Assembly: GCA_964035545.1 (NCBI GenBank)
Contig: OZ037769.1
Span: 9,711,429 to 9,775,428 of the forward strand
Direction of reading: 5' to 3'
Length of the DNA stretch: 64,000 nucleotides
DNA from: Bugula neritina
Taxonomy: Eukaryota; Bryozoa; Gymnolaemata; Cheilostomatida; Bugulidae
The notes beneath the pieces were generated by a model. That model did not search any database and was not told where the DNA came from. It saw only the letters and a list, made by a program, of their open reading frames with translations. Positions 16,931 to 30,080 of this stretch are shown here, in pieces; position 1 is the stretch's first letter; the number at the start of each line of letters is the position of its first letter. A program made the position numbers and the translations under genes.

Positions 16931-19900
16931 AATTATACTACAACATACTGCAACATACTGAAATACGCTTTAACATAATGAAATACACTGCAACACATTG
17001 AAATATACTGCAACATACCGAAATATATGGTAACCTACTGAAATATGTTGCAAACCACTGAAACATACGGCAATATACTGCAACAAAATAAAATTTACTG
17101 CAACACACTGAACAATACTGCAAAAAGGCTGATATATACTGTAACATACTAAAACATACTGCAACATTCTGAAATATACAGCAACATATGGAAGTATATA
17201 GTAATATACGAACATGTACTGTAACATACCGAAACATACTGAAACATCCTGAAACATACTGAAATATACTAGAACATACCGAAACATACTGCAACATAAA
17301 GAAATATACTGTAACACACTGAAATATACGGCAAAATACTGGATTATGTTGTAACATACTGAAACATACTGTTACATATTGAACTATACTGCAACATACT
17401 GAAAAATACTGCAACATACTGCAACATACTGAAATACACTGTAACATATTGAAATACACTGCAACACATTGGAGTAAGCTGCAACATACTTAAATATACG
17501 GTAATATACTGAAAGAAACTGTAACACATTAAAACATACCGCATTATAGTGAAATACTCTGCAACACACTGAAGTATACTGTAATATACAGAAAAACACT
17601 GCAACATACTGAAAAATACTTCAACATACTGCAATATACTGAAATACACTGTAACATATTGAAATACACTGCAACACACTGAAGTATACTGTAATATACA
17701 GAAATGTACTGTAAAATACTGAAACATACTGAAACACACTACAACATACTGAAACATACCGAAACATACCGCAACAAACCGAAATATTCGGTAACATACT
17801 GAAATAGGTTGCAAACTACTTTAAATACAATGCAACATACTGCAACATATTGAAATACACTGCAACACAATGAATTATAATGCGACACACTGAAAGTTAC
17901 TGCAACACACTGCAACATACTGAAACACACTGCAACATACTGAAATACACTGCAACACATTGGAATATACTGCAACATACCTAAATATACAGTAAATTAC
18001 TGAAATATACTTGAACACATTGAAAAATACTCCAACACACCGAAATATGCTGTAGCATGCTGAAAGACACTACAACTCACTGATGTATAGTGTACTATTC
18101 GGAAATGTACTGTAACATACTGATATTTACTGTAACACACTGAAATATACTGCAAAATACTGAAATACACTGTAACATACTGAAATATACTGCAACATAC
18201 TGCAACATACTGAAATACACTGTAACATACTGAAATACACTGTAAAATATTGAATAACACTGCAACACATTGGAGTAAGCTGCAACATACCTAGACATAC
18301 GGTAATATACTGAAAGATACTGTAACACATTATAACATACCGCATTATAGTGAAATACTCTGCAAAACACTGAAGTATACTGTAATATACAGAAATATAC
18401 TGCAACATACTTCAACACATTGGTATATACTGCAACACATTGAAATATACTGCAACACACTGAATCATACGGCAACATACTGAAATATACTGCGAGACAT
18501 TGAAATATACTGCAACATAGTGAAATTTGCTGTAGCATACTGAAATACACTGCAACACACTGGAGTATTCTGTACTATACAGAAATGTACTGTAACATAC
18601 TGAAACATACGTCAACATACTGAAATGTACTGCAACATGCTGAAATACACTGCAACACATTGAAATATACTGCAACATACCGAAATATATGGTAACCTAC
18701 TGAAATATGTTGCAAACCACTGAAGTATACTGTAATATACAGAAAAGTACTGTGAAATACTGAAACATACAACAACATACTGAAATATACTGCAACATAT
18801 TGAATTACACTGCAACATACTGAATTATAATTCAACATAGTGATAGATTTCTAAAAATATTGAAACATACTGAAATACACGGTGAGATATTGAAATACAC
18901 TGCAACACATTGGAATATACTGCAAAATACCAAAATATATGGTAACCTACTGAAATGAGTTGCAAACTACTGAAATATACTGCAACATATTGAATTACAC
19001 TGCAACATACTGAATTATAATTCAACATAGTGATAGATTTCTAAAAATATTGAAACATACTGAAATACACGGTGAGATATTGAAATACACTGCAACACAT
19101 TGGAATATACTGCAAAATAACAAAATACATGGTAACCTACTGAAATGAGTTGCAAACTACTGAAATATACTGCAACATACTGCAACATAATGAAATATAC
19201 TCTACTACACTGAAAAAAAATGCAAAACACTGAAATATACTGTAACATACTGAAACATACTGCAACATACTGAACTATACTGCAACATACTGAAATATAC
19301 TGCAAGTTACGGCAGCATACTGAATTACACTGTAACGTACTGAAATACACTGTAACATATTGAAATACACTGCAACACATTGAAATATACTGCAACACAC
19401 TGAAACATACGGCAACATACTGAAATATACTGCGAGACATTGAAATATATTGCAACATAGTGAAGTATGCTGTAGCATACTGAAATACACTGCAACTCAC
19501 TGAAATATAGTGCAATATACAGAAATGTACTGTAACATGCTGAAATATACTGTAACACACTGAAGTATACTGTAATATACAGTAATGTACTGTAAAATAT
19601 TGAAACACAGTGAAGTATACTGTAATATACAGAAATATACTGCAACATACTGAAAAATACTGCAACATATTGCAACATACTGAAATACACTGTAACATAT
19701 TGAAATACACTGCAACACATTGGAACAAGCTGCAACATACTTAAATATATGGTAATATACTGAAATATACTGTAGCACATTAAAACATACCGCATTATAG
19801 TGAAATATTCTGCAACACACTGAAGTATACTGTAATATACAGAATTATACTGCAACATACTGAAAAATACTGCAAAATACTGCAATATACTGAAATACAC

Positions 19901-22900
19901 TGTAACATATTGAAATACTCTGCAACACACTGAAGTATACTGTAATATACAGAAATGTACTGTAAAATACTGAAACATACTGAAACACACTACAACATAC
20001 TGAAACATACTGAAACATACCGCAACAAACCGAAATATTCGGTAACATACTGAAATAGGTTGCAAACTACTTTAGATATAATGCAACATACTGCAACATA
20101 TTGAAATACACTGCAACACAATGAATTATAATGCGACACACTGAAAGTTACAGCAACACACTGCAACATACTGAAACACACTGCAACATACTGAAATACA
20201 CTGTAACACATTGGAATATACTGCAACATACCTAAATATACAGTAAATTACTGAAATATACTTGAACACATTGAAAAATACTCCAACATACTGAAATATG
20301 CCGTAGCATGCTGAAAGACACTACAACTCACTTATGTATAGTGTACTATTCGGAAATGTACTGTAACATACTGATATTTACTGTAACACACTGAATTATA
20401 CTGCAAAATACTGAATTACACTGTAACATACTGAAATATACTGCAACATACTGCAACATACCGCAACACACTGCAACATACTGAATTACTTTGCAACATA
20501 TTGAAATACACTGCAACGCATTGAAATATACAGCAACATACCGGAATATATGGTTTTGTACTGAAAAAAACTGTAACACATTGAAACATACCGCATTATA
20601 GTGAAATAGTCTGCAACGCACTGAAGTATACTGTAATATACAGAAATGTACTTTGAAAGACTGAAACATACAACAACATACAGAAATATACTGCAACATA
20701 TTGAATTACACTGCAACATACTGAATTATAACTCAACATAACTGATAGATTTCTAAAAATATGGAAACATACCGAAATACACTGTAAGATATTGAAATAC
20801 ACTGCAACACATTGAAATATACTGCAAAATACCAAAATATATGGTAACCTATTGAAATATGTTGCAAACTACTGAAATATAATGCAACATACTGCAACAT
20901 AATAAAATATACTGTACTACGCTGAAAAATAATGCAAAATACTGAAATATACTGTAACATACTGAACTATACTTCAACATACTGAACTATACTGCAACAT
21001 ACTGAAATATACTGCAAGATACGGCAGCATACTGAATTACACTGTAATGAACTGAAATACACTGCAACACATTGAAATATACTGCAACACACTGAAACAT
21101 ACGGCAACATACTGAAATATACTGCGAGACATTGAAATATACTGCAACATAGTGAAATATGCTGTAGCATACTGAAATACACTGCAACACACTGGAGTAT
21201 ACTATACTATACAGAAATGTACTGTAACATACTGAAACATACATCAACATACTGAAATGTACTGCAACATGCTGAATTATACTACAACATACTGCAACAT
21301 ACTGAAATACGCTTTAACATAATGAAATACACTGCAACACATTGAAATATACTGCAACATACCGAAATATATGGTAACCTACTGAAATATGTTGCAAACC
21401 ACTGAAACATACGGCAATATACTGCAACAAAATAAAATTTACTGCAACACACTGAACAATACTGCAAAAAGGCTGATATATACTGTAACATACTAAAACA
21501 TACTGCAACATTCTGAAATATACAGCAACATATGGAAGTATATAGTAATATACGAACATGTACTGTAACATACCGAAACATACTGAAACATCCTGAAACA
21601 TACTGAAATACACTAGAACATACCGAAACATACTGCAACATAAAGAAATATACTGTAACACACTGAAATATACGGCAAAATACTGGATTATGTTGTAACA
21701 TACTGAAACATACTGTTACATATTGAACTATACTGCAACATACTGAAAAATACTGCAACATACTGCAACATACTGAAATACACTGTAACATATTGAAATA
21801 CACTGCAACACATTGGAGTAAGCTGCAACATACTTAAATATACGGTAATATACTGAAAGAAACTGTAACACATTAAAACATACCGCATTATAGTGAAATA
21901 CTCTGCAACACACTGAAGTATACTGTAATATACAGAAAAACACTGCAACATACTGAAAAATACTTCAACATACTGCAATATACTGAAATACACTGTAACA
22001 TATTGAAATACACTGCAACACACTGAAGTATACTGTAATATACAGAAATGTACTGTAAAATACTGAAACATACTGAAACACACTACAACATACTGAAACA
22101 TACCGAAACATACCGCAACAAACCGAAATATTCGGTAACATACTGAAATAGGTTGCAAACTACTTTAAATACAATGCAACATACTGCAACATATTGAAAT
22201 ACACTGCAACACAATGAATTATAATGCGACACACTGAAAGTTACTGCAACACACTGCAACATACTGAAACACACTGCAACATACTGAAATACACTGCAAC
22301 ACATTGGAATATACTGCAACATACCTAAATATACAGTAAATTACTGAAATATACTTGAACACATTGAAAAATACTCCAACACACCGAAATATGCTGTAGC
22401 ATGCTGAAAGACACTACAACTCACTGATGTATAGTGTACTATTCGGAAATGTACTGTAACATACTGATATTTACTGTAACACACTGAAATATACTGCAAA
22501 ATACTGAAATACACTGTAACATACTGAAATATACTGCAACATACTGCAACATACTGAAATACACTGTAACATACTGAAATACACTGTAAAATATTGAATA
22601 ACACTGCAACACATTGGAGTAAGCTGCAACATACCTAGACATACGGTAATATACTGAAAGATACTGTAACACATTATAACATACCGCATTATAGTGAAAT
22701 ACTCTGCAACACACTGAAGTATACTGTAATATACAGAAATATACTGCAACATACTTCAACACATTGGTATATACTGCAACACATTGAAATATACTGCAAC
22801 ACACTGAATCATACGGCAACATACTGAAATATACTGCGAGACATTGAAATATACTGCAACATAGTGAAATTTGCTGTAGCATACTGAAATACACTGCAAC

Positions 22901-24720
22901 ACACTGGAGTATTCTGTACTATACAGAAATGTACTGTAACATACTGAAACATACGTCAACATACTGAAATGTACTGCAACATGCTGAAATACACTGCAAC
23001 ACATTGAAATATACTGCAACATACCGAAATATATGGTAACCTACTGAAATATGTTGCAAACCACTGAAGTATACTGTAATATACAGAAAAGTACTGTGAA
23101 ATACTGAAACATACAACAACATACTGAAATATACTGCAACATATTGACTTACACTGCAACATACTGAATTATAATTCAACATAGTGATAGATTTCTAAAA
23201 ATATTGAAACATACTGAAATACACGGTGAGATATTGAAATACACTGCAACACATTGGAATATACTGCAAAATACCAAAATATATGGTAACCTACTGAAAT
23301 GAGTTGCAAACTACTGAAATATACTGCAACATATTGAATTACACTGCAACATACTGAATTATCATTCAGCATAGTGATAGATTTCTAAAAATATTGAAAC
23401 ATACTGAAATACACGGTGAGATATTGAAATACACTGCAACACATTGGAATATACTGCAAAATACCAAAATATATGGTAACCTACTGAAATGAGTTGCAAA
23501 CTACTGAAATATACTGCAACATACTGCAACATAATGAAATATACTGTACTACACTGAAAAAAAATGCAAAACACTGAAATATACTGTAACATACTGAAAC
23601 ATACTGCAACATACTGAACTATACTGCAACATACTGAAATATACTGCAAGTTACGGCAGCATACTGAATTACACTGTAACGTACTGAAATACACTGTAAC
23701 ATATTGAAACACACTGCAACACATTGAAATATACTGCAACACACTGAAACATACGGCAATATACTGAAATATACTGCGAGACATTGAAATATATTGCAAC
23801 ATAGTGAAGTATGCTGTAGCATACTGAAATACACTGCAACTCACTGAAATATAGTGCAATATACAGAAATGTACTGTAACATGCTGAAATATACTGTAAC
23901 ACACTGAAGTATACTGTAATATACAGTAATGTACTGTCAAATATTGAAACACAGTGAAGTATACTGTAATATACAGAAATATACTGCAACATACTGAAAA
24001 ATACTGCAACATATTGCAACATACTGAAATACACTGTAACATATTGAAATACACTGCAACACATTGGAACAAGCTGCAACATACTTAAATATATGGTAAT
24101 ATACTGAAAGATACTGTAGCACATTAAAACATACCGCATTATAGTGAAATATTCTGCAACACACTGAAGTATACTGTAATATACAGAATTATACTGCAAC
24201 ATACTGAAAAATACTGCAACATACTGCAATATACTGAAATACACTGTAACATATTGAAATACTCTGCAACACACTGAAGTATACTGTAATATACAGAAAT
24301 GTACTGTAAAATACTGAAACATACTGAAACACACTACAACATACTGAAACATACTGAAACATACCGCAACAAACCGAAATATTCGGTAACATACTGAAAT
24401 AGGTTGCAAACTACTTTAAATATAATGCAACATACTGCAACATATTGAAATAAACTGCAACACAAAGAATTATAATGCGACACACTGAAAGTTACTGCAA
24501 CATACTGCAACATACTGAAACACCTTGCAACATACTGAAATACACTGCAACACATTGGAATATACTGCAACATACCTAAATATACAGTAAATTACTGAAA
24601 TATACTTGAGCACATTGAAAAGTACTCCAACATACTGAAATATGTTGTAGCATGCTGAAAGACACTACAACTCACTGATGTATAGTGTACTATTCGGAAA
24701 TGTACTGTAACATACTGATA
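15540..24720 (+). repeat. Sat1 higher-order repeat HOR-2, 4,344-bp unit
   Basis: Marker monomers recur at 4,344 bp: for example blocks at 15646/19990/24334, 16002/20346, 16938/21282, 17344/21688, 18575/22919 and 19325/23669. Two full copies are present, and a third begins near 24.23 kb and breaks off near 24.72 kb. Copies are nearly identical with scattered substitutions. Inside the unit a 190-bp segment is tandemly duplicated (about 18821-19010 and 19011-19200, again near 23165-23545). The unit shares its first 1.4 kb with the third HOR-1 copy, so HOR-2 probably arose by re-amplification from a HOR-1 derivative. Confidence 0.9.
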
Positions 24721-27700
24721 TTTACTGCAACATACCGCAACACACTGCAACATACTGAAATGTACTGCAACATGCTGAAATACACTGCAACACATTGAAA
24801 TATACTGCAACATACCGAGATATATGGTAACCTACTGAAATATGTTGCAAACCACTGAAGTATACTGTAATATACGGAAATGTACTGTGAAATACTGAAA
24901 CATACAACAACATACTGAAATATACTGCAACATATCGAATTACACTGCAACATACTGAATTATAATTCAACATAGTGATAGATTTCTAAAAATATTGAAA
25001 CATACTGAAATACACGGTAAGATATTGAACTACACTGCAACACATTGGAATATACTGCAAAATACCAAAATATATGGTAACCTACTGAAATGAGTTGCAA
25101 ACTACTGAAATATACTGCAACATACTGCAACATAATGAAATATACTGTACTACACTGAAAAATAATGCAAAATACTGAAATATACTGTAACATACTGAAA
25201 CATACTGCAACATACTGAACTATTCTGCAACATACTGAAATATACTGCAAGTTACGGCAGCATACTGAATTACACTGTAACGTACTGAAATACACTGTAA
25301 CATATTGAAATACACTGCAACACATTGAAATATACTGCAACACACTGAAACATACGGCAACATACTGAAATATACTGCGAGACATTGAAATATATTGCAA
25401 CATAGTGAAGTATGCTGTAGCATACTGAAATACACTGCAACTCACTGAAATATAGTGCAATATACGGAAATGTACTGTAACATGCTGAATAATACTGTAA
25501 CACACTGAAGTATACTGTAATATACAGTAATGTACTGTAAAATATTGAAACATACTGAAACATACTGCAACACACTGAAACATACTGAAACATACTGAAA
25601 CATACTGAAACATACCGCAACAAACCGAAATATTCGGTAACATACTGAAATAGGTTGCAAACTACTAAAATATAATGCAACATACTGCAACATACTGAAA
25701 TACACTGCAACATACCGCAACACACTGCAACATACTGAAATACTTTGTAACATATTGAAATACACTGCAACGCATTGAAATATACAGCAACATACTGGAA
25801 TATATGGTTTCGTACTGTGAAAACTGTAACACATTGAAACATACCGCATTATAGTGAAATACTGTGCAACACACTGTAGTATACTGTAATATACGGATCG
25901 AAATGTACTGTGAAATACTGAAACATACAACAACATACTGAAATATACTGCAACATATTGAATTACACTGCAACATACTGAATTATAATTCAACATAGTG
26001 ATAGATTTCTAAAAATATTGAAATATACTGAAATACACTGTAAGATATTGAAATACACTGCAGCACATTGGAATATGCTGCAAAATATCGAAATATATGG
26101 TAACCTACTGAAATATGTTACAAACTACTGAGATATACTGCAACATACTTCAACATAATAAAATATACTGTAACACAGTGAAATATACTGCAAAATTTTG
26201 AAATATACTGTAACATACTGAAACATACGCAACATACTGAAATATACTGCAGCATACTGAAATGTAATGCAAGATACTGCAACATACCGAAATACACTGC
26301 AACATTTTGAAATACACTGTAATATTTTGAAATACACTGCAACACATTGAAAAATACTGCAACATACTGAAGTATACTGCGAGACATTGAAATATACTGC
26401 CACATAATGAAATATGCTGTAGCATACTGAAATACACTTCAACACATTGAAGTATACTGTACTATACAGAAATGTACTGTAACATACTGAAACATTTGTC
26501 AACATACTGAAATGTACTGCAACATGCTGAAATACACTGCAACACATTGAAATATACTGCAACATACCGAAATATATGGTAACCTACTGAAATATGTTGC
26601 AAACCACTGAAACATACTGCGATATACTGCAACAAAATAAAATATACTGTAACACACTAAACGATACTGCAAAATGCTGAAATATACTGTAACATACTAA
26701 AACATACTGCAACATTCTGAAATATACTGCAACATATCGAAGTATATAGTAATATACGAATATGTACTGTAACATACCGAAACATACTGAAACATCCTGA
26801 AACATACTGAAATATACTAGAACATACCGAAACATACTGCAACATAAAGAATTATACTGTAACACACTGAATTATACGGCAAAATACTGGATTATGTTGT
26901 AACATACTGAAGCATACTGTAACATATTGAAATATACTGCAACATACTGAAAAATACTGCAACATACTGCAACATACTGAAATACACTGTAACATATTGA
27001 AATACACTGCAACACATTGGAACAAGCTGCAACATACCTAAATATATGGTAATATACTGAAAGATACTGTAGCACATTAAAACATACCGCATTATCGTGA
27101 AATACTCTGCAACACACTGAAGTATACTGTAATATACAGAAATATACTGCAACATACTGATAAATACTGCAACATACTGCAATATACCGAAATACACTGT
27201 AACATATTGAAATACTCTGCAACACACTGAAGTATACTGTAATATACAGAAATGTACTGTAAAATACTGAAACATACTGAAACACACTACAACATACTGA
27301 AACATACTGAAACATACCGCAACAAACCGAAATATTCGTTAACATACTGAAATAGGTTGCAAACTACTTTAAATATAATGCAACATACTGCAACATATTG
27401 AAATAAACTGCAACACAAAGAATTATAATGCGACACACTGAAAGTTACTGCAACATACTGCAACATACTGAAACACCTTGCAACATACTGAAATACACTG
27501 CAACACATTGGAATATACTGCAACATACCTAAATATACAGTAAATTACTGAAATATACTTGAGCACATTGAAAAGTACTCCAACATACTGAAATATGCTG
27601 TAGCATGCTGAAAGACACTACAACTCACTGATGTATAGTGTACTATTCGGAAATGTACTGTAACATACTGATATTTACTGCAACATACCGCAACACACTG

Positions 27701-28287
27701 CAACATACTGAAGTACACTGTAACATCTTGAAATACACTGCAACACATTGAAATGTACAGCAACATACCGGAATATATGGTTTCGTACTGAAAATAACTG
27801 TAACACATTGAAACATACCGCATTATAGTGAAATAGTCTGCAACACACTGAAGTATACTGTAATATACAGAAATGTACAGTGAAAGACTGAAACATACAA
27901 CAACATACTGAAGTATACTGCAACATATTGAATTACACTGCAACATACTGAATTATAATTCAACATAACTGATAGATTTCTAAAAATATTGAAACATACC
28001 GAAATACACTGTAAGATATTGAAATACACTGCAACACATTGAAATATACTGCAACACACTGAATCATACGGCAACATACTGAAATATACTGCGAGAGATT
28101 GAAATATACTGCAACATAGTGAAATATGCTGTAGCATACTGAAATACACTGCAACACACTAAAGTATACTGTACTATACAGAAATGTACTGTAACATACT
28201 GAAACATTTGTCAACATACTGAAATGTACTGCAACATGCTGAAATACACTGCACCACATTGAAATATACTGCAACATACCGAAATAT
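24720..28287 (+). repeat. Sat1 mixed segment with 2,953-bp and 1,712-bp displaced duplicates
   Basis: Downstream of HOR-2 the monomers continue without one dominant long period. A block at 24334-24573 recurs at 27287-27526 (offset 2,953), and a block around 26493 recurs at 28203 (offset about 1,712). Pieces of HOR-1, HOR-2 and the later 1,990-bp unit are mixed here. The last Sat1 copy is broken at 28295 by the hAT-like insertion. No gene is visible. Confidence 0.75.
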
Positions 28288-28295
28288 ATGGTAAC
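28288..28295 (+). repeat. Left 8-bp target site duplication of the hAT-like element
   Basis: ATGGTAAC immediately precedes the element and is repeated at 30073-30080. It is part of a common Sat1 motif (ATATATGGTAACCTACTG). Fusing the two sides over one copy restores intact Sat1. Confidence 0.95.
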
Positions 28296-28311
28296 CAGGG
28301 ATGTAGTGGTA
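28296..28311 (+). repeat. hAT-like element, left terminal inverted repeat
   Basis: CAGGGATGTAGTGGTA, the exact inverse of 30057-30072. Confidence 0.95.
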
Positions 28312-28322
28312 CCCATACGGTC

Positions 28323-28379
28323 CCATACGCCGTATGGCCTAGAAGAAAATGGACTGTTCTTGGCCATACGCCCGTATGG
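28323..28379. promoter_or_regulatory. Subterminal CCATACG palindromes of the hAT-like element (putative transposase sites)
   Basis: Two inverted repeats lie just inside the left end: CCATACG-C-CGTATGG at 28323-28337 and CCATACG-CC-CGTATGG at 28364-28379. A further CCATACGG lies at 28312-28319. Near the right end GTATGGCCTAGAA (30038-30050) repeats the sequence at 28332-28344 in direct orientation. hAT transposases are known to bind short repeated subterminal motifs as well as the terminal repeats; that these are such sites is inference. Confidence 0.5.
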
Positions 28380-28426
28380 GCATATTTTTGAAAGATGATT
28401 AGTGCACAGGATAGTTGGGGCATCCT

Positions 28427-28535
28427 CACTGAGAAAATCATAAATTTAGCTCACAATCTAATTTAAGTTCTTGTTATGTTAATGCTATGTGGGTGGCATG
28501 CGTGTTGCCTACTTGTGATTGTTTAGCCTGAGATT
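28427..28535 (+). repeat. Module A in the hAT-like element, homologous to 32994-33093
   Basis: About 100 bp align with a segment just inside the left end of the 9.4-kb TA element. The best core is GTGGGTGGCATGCG followed by TTGCCTACTTGT here, against GTGGGCGGCATGCG and TTGCCTACTTGT there (28489-28516 against 33047-33074, two mismatches in 28). Flanking bases show weaker similarity, including TCACTG..AAAATCAT at the start and TTTAGCNTGAG near the end. The function is not known. Confidence 0.8.
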
Positions 28536-29990
28536 ACACTATGAATACTATGCAGCTATCAACATTCCATCTTCTTATATCTACGTGTTCACTGAAGCGC
28601 GAAGTGCTGTGCATTGGTGATTACTAAGGAGAAAATCTTTCATTTTCAGTGTATAAATCACTAACTTGTAGAAAATCTATGAAGGCTATTGAAAAGATCG
28701 AAAAATTTCTCAGGTTTTCGACAGTGTTTGTTTTATTCGAATACCGTGCTTTCCTGCTGAGATATTTAGCAGGGATTGAAAAATAAATTTTTCAGATAAA
28801 ATTGGCCAAAAATGGGTAGATTTTTGTCTATAACTTTGCAAAAAAATATTGAAAACTCAAAAAAGCAGGTGCTCTGAGGAACAGGAAGATCTAAAACATG
28901 GTTTTTAAATTTCAATTCTAGCACAATTAAGTGAGGTTTTATTTGGCGGGGCTGAATTCTTATAATATACCAATAATGTGGCCTCAGCAAGGCAGTGACA
29001 GCTAGAAGGTTGCCCTTATCTATTTTTTGTGGACTTGCATTTTGTCAATAAGCAATGGAATTTTGAAAAAACCAACATGAAACCCAGAAATAAAATCAAA
29101 ATGTCTTCAAAAAACAGTACCAGGTGTGTAGGAGAGGGTAATGAAAATTTATCATTGAGGTCTACAGGTACTATATCCACATTTGGGTCAAAAATCTAGC
29201 GTTATTGCATGTTAATTATCAACGCAAGAAGGTTTTGCAAACTGCATACACCACCATAAGTAACCTTTTATGTTTTATTGTACTAACGTCTGGCTTCAAA
29301 TTTAATCATCTTCTAGGTTAATACATATTCAACCTGTCAAATTTGTTCTTTTGGGGTATATTTCCTTGATGTATCTAGTGGAAGCTCAGGGGTTTTATTT
29401 TAAAACCAAGTTAACATACTCTTCTTGGGTGTGCTTTATTGTGTGGAAGGAGGTGTGGCGGTATCACCTTACGGATTAGACTAGTACTCTGATAAACTCG
29501 AAATAGGTTTTCAACCAATTTCTGCTTGTCAATAAGTTATCAATTCAAATTGCTCTTTATAAATAACCAACACACATTTTCTGATTTGCAATCTTCCTCT
29601 GTTCTGATCTATTAAATTCTTTTTCTGTGCACGGCAGTGTATTAGTTATTTAAAGTAACCAGGTTGCATTTGGAGAGAACTTGTTACCTGCCTCTATCCT
29701 TCCACCTTTTTAAGATATTCAGCAATTTTTCTGTACAGGTTGCACTTAGTGTCAGAACAAACCTAACTGCAGTTGAGTAAGACTACATTACATATTGCAT
29801 TACACTCAACAGGTATGGGACAATACCGAATATTTATATAGTTTGCCGCAATGCCCAGTCGTCATGTAGCTGGTATGGCATGAAAATAATAGCGAGGTGC
29901 ACATTTCAACACAGATTTTTTCAGAAGAATTATAATTCACAATGGCTTTAAATTGCATAAATTTGCATCAGAAGCGCTCTGAGGGCTTCG
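28536..29990. other. Interior of the hAT-like element, no gene recognised
   Basis: AT-rich sequence with short frames only. The longest, on the minus strand at 28766-28990, is about 74 codons and rich in Phe, Leu and Lys with no recognisable motif. About 28770-28935 resembles 42110-42300 of the 9.4-kb element in short runs (for example CAAAAATGGG and AGATNTANAACATNGTTTTT). No RNA gene, array or clear promoter was seen. Confidence 0.6.
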
Positions 29991-29998
29991 GCGACCCG

Positions 29999-30022
29999 CC
30001 AGGGGCCTGGGCGGACCCCTGG
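29999..30022. repeat. GC-rich hairpin near the right end of the hAT-like element
   Basis: CCAGGGG and CCCCTGG flank a 10-base loop, within a GC-rich patch at about 29984-30034 that stands out in an otherwise AT-rich element. GC-rich subterminal sequence occurs in some hAT families; its role here is unknown. Confidence 0.65.
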
Positions 30023-30056
30023 ACCCCCGGCCTGAGAGTATGGCCTAGAATATTTT

Positions 30057-30072
30057 TACCACTACATCCCTG
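30057..30072 (-). repeat. hAT-like element, right terminal inverted repeat
   Basis: TACCACTACATCCCTG, the exact inverse of 28296-28311, followed directly by the right target duplication. Confidence 0.95.
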
Positions 30073-30080
30073 ATGGTAAC
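30073..30080 (+). repeat. Right 8-bp target site duplication of the hAT-like element
   Basis: ATGGTAAC, identical to 28288-28295, continuing into Sat1 as CTACTGAAATATG. Confidence 0.95.

Larger units (their letters stand above)
1..28295 (+). repeat. Satellite 1 (Sat1), main block, 10-bp monomer tandem array
   Basis: The whole block is head-to-tail copies of 10-bp monomers close to CATACTGAAA and TACACTGCAA, often alternating to give a 20-bp dimer. The CTG core stays at the same position modulo 10 for hundreds of bases. Phase shifts are rare; examples are a 14-bp unit near 291-304, an 8-bp unit near 1336 and a 9-bp unit near 1805. The plus strand is A-rich and has many stop codons. The minus strand has few stops, so three 10-bp monomers read as a 10-residue pattern (F-Q-Y-V-A-V-Y-F-S-M type) in all frames; these frames are artefacts. 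No inversion of the array was seen. Higher-order periods of 6,126/5,575 and 4,344 bp are listed separately. The family was not recognised as a named satellite. Confidence 0.97.
28296..30072. mobile_element. Non-autonomous hAT-like DNA transposon, 1,777 bp
   Basis: The insert begins CAGGGATGTAGTGGTA and ends with its exact reverse complement TACCACTACATCCCTG, so the terminal inverted repeats match at 16 of 16 bases. It is flanked by a perfect 8-bp duplication of satellite sequence. Eight-base target duplications with short CAG-starting inverted repeats are the usual signature of the hAT superfamily. The left subterminal region is rich in CCATACG/CGTATGG palindromes, and the right has a GC-rich patch with a hairpin. 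The interior is AT-rich and has no frame longer than about 75 codons; no transposase signature (dimerisation domain or BED finger) could be read, so it would need a transposase supplied elsewhere. Perfect repeats and duplication suggest a fairly recent insertion. Removing the element restores the 1,990-bp HOR spacing. Confidence 0.93.

Noticed and set aside
1-28295. CRISPR array
   Set aside because: Monomers are contiguous 10-mers without unique spacers, in a eukaryotic satellite context; no cas genes.
27960-28441. Minus-strand frames at the left boundary of the hAT-like element, reading from unique sequence into Sat1
   Set aside because: They are chimeras of transposon end and satellite with no recognised domain.
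28766-28990. 74-codon frame inside the hAT-like element as a transposase remnant
   Set aside because: No hAT motif is visible, the length is trivial, and the composition fits AT-rich chance sequence.
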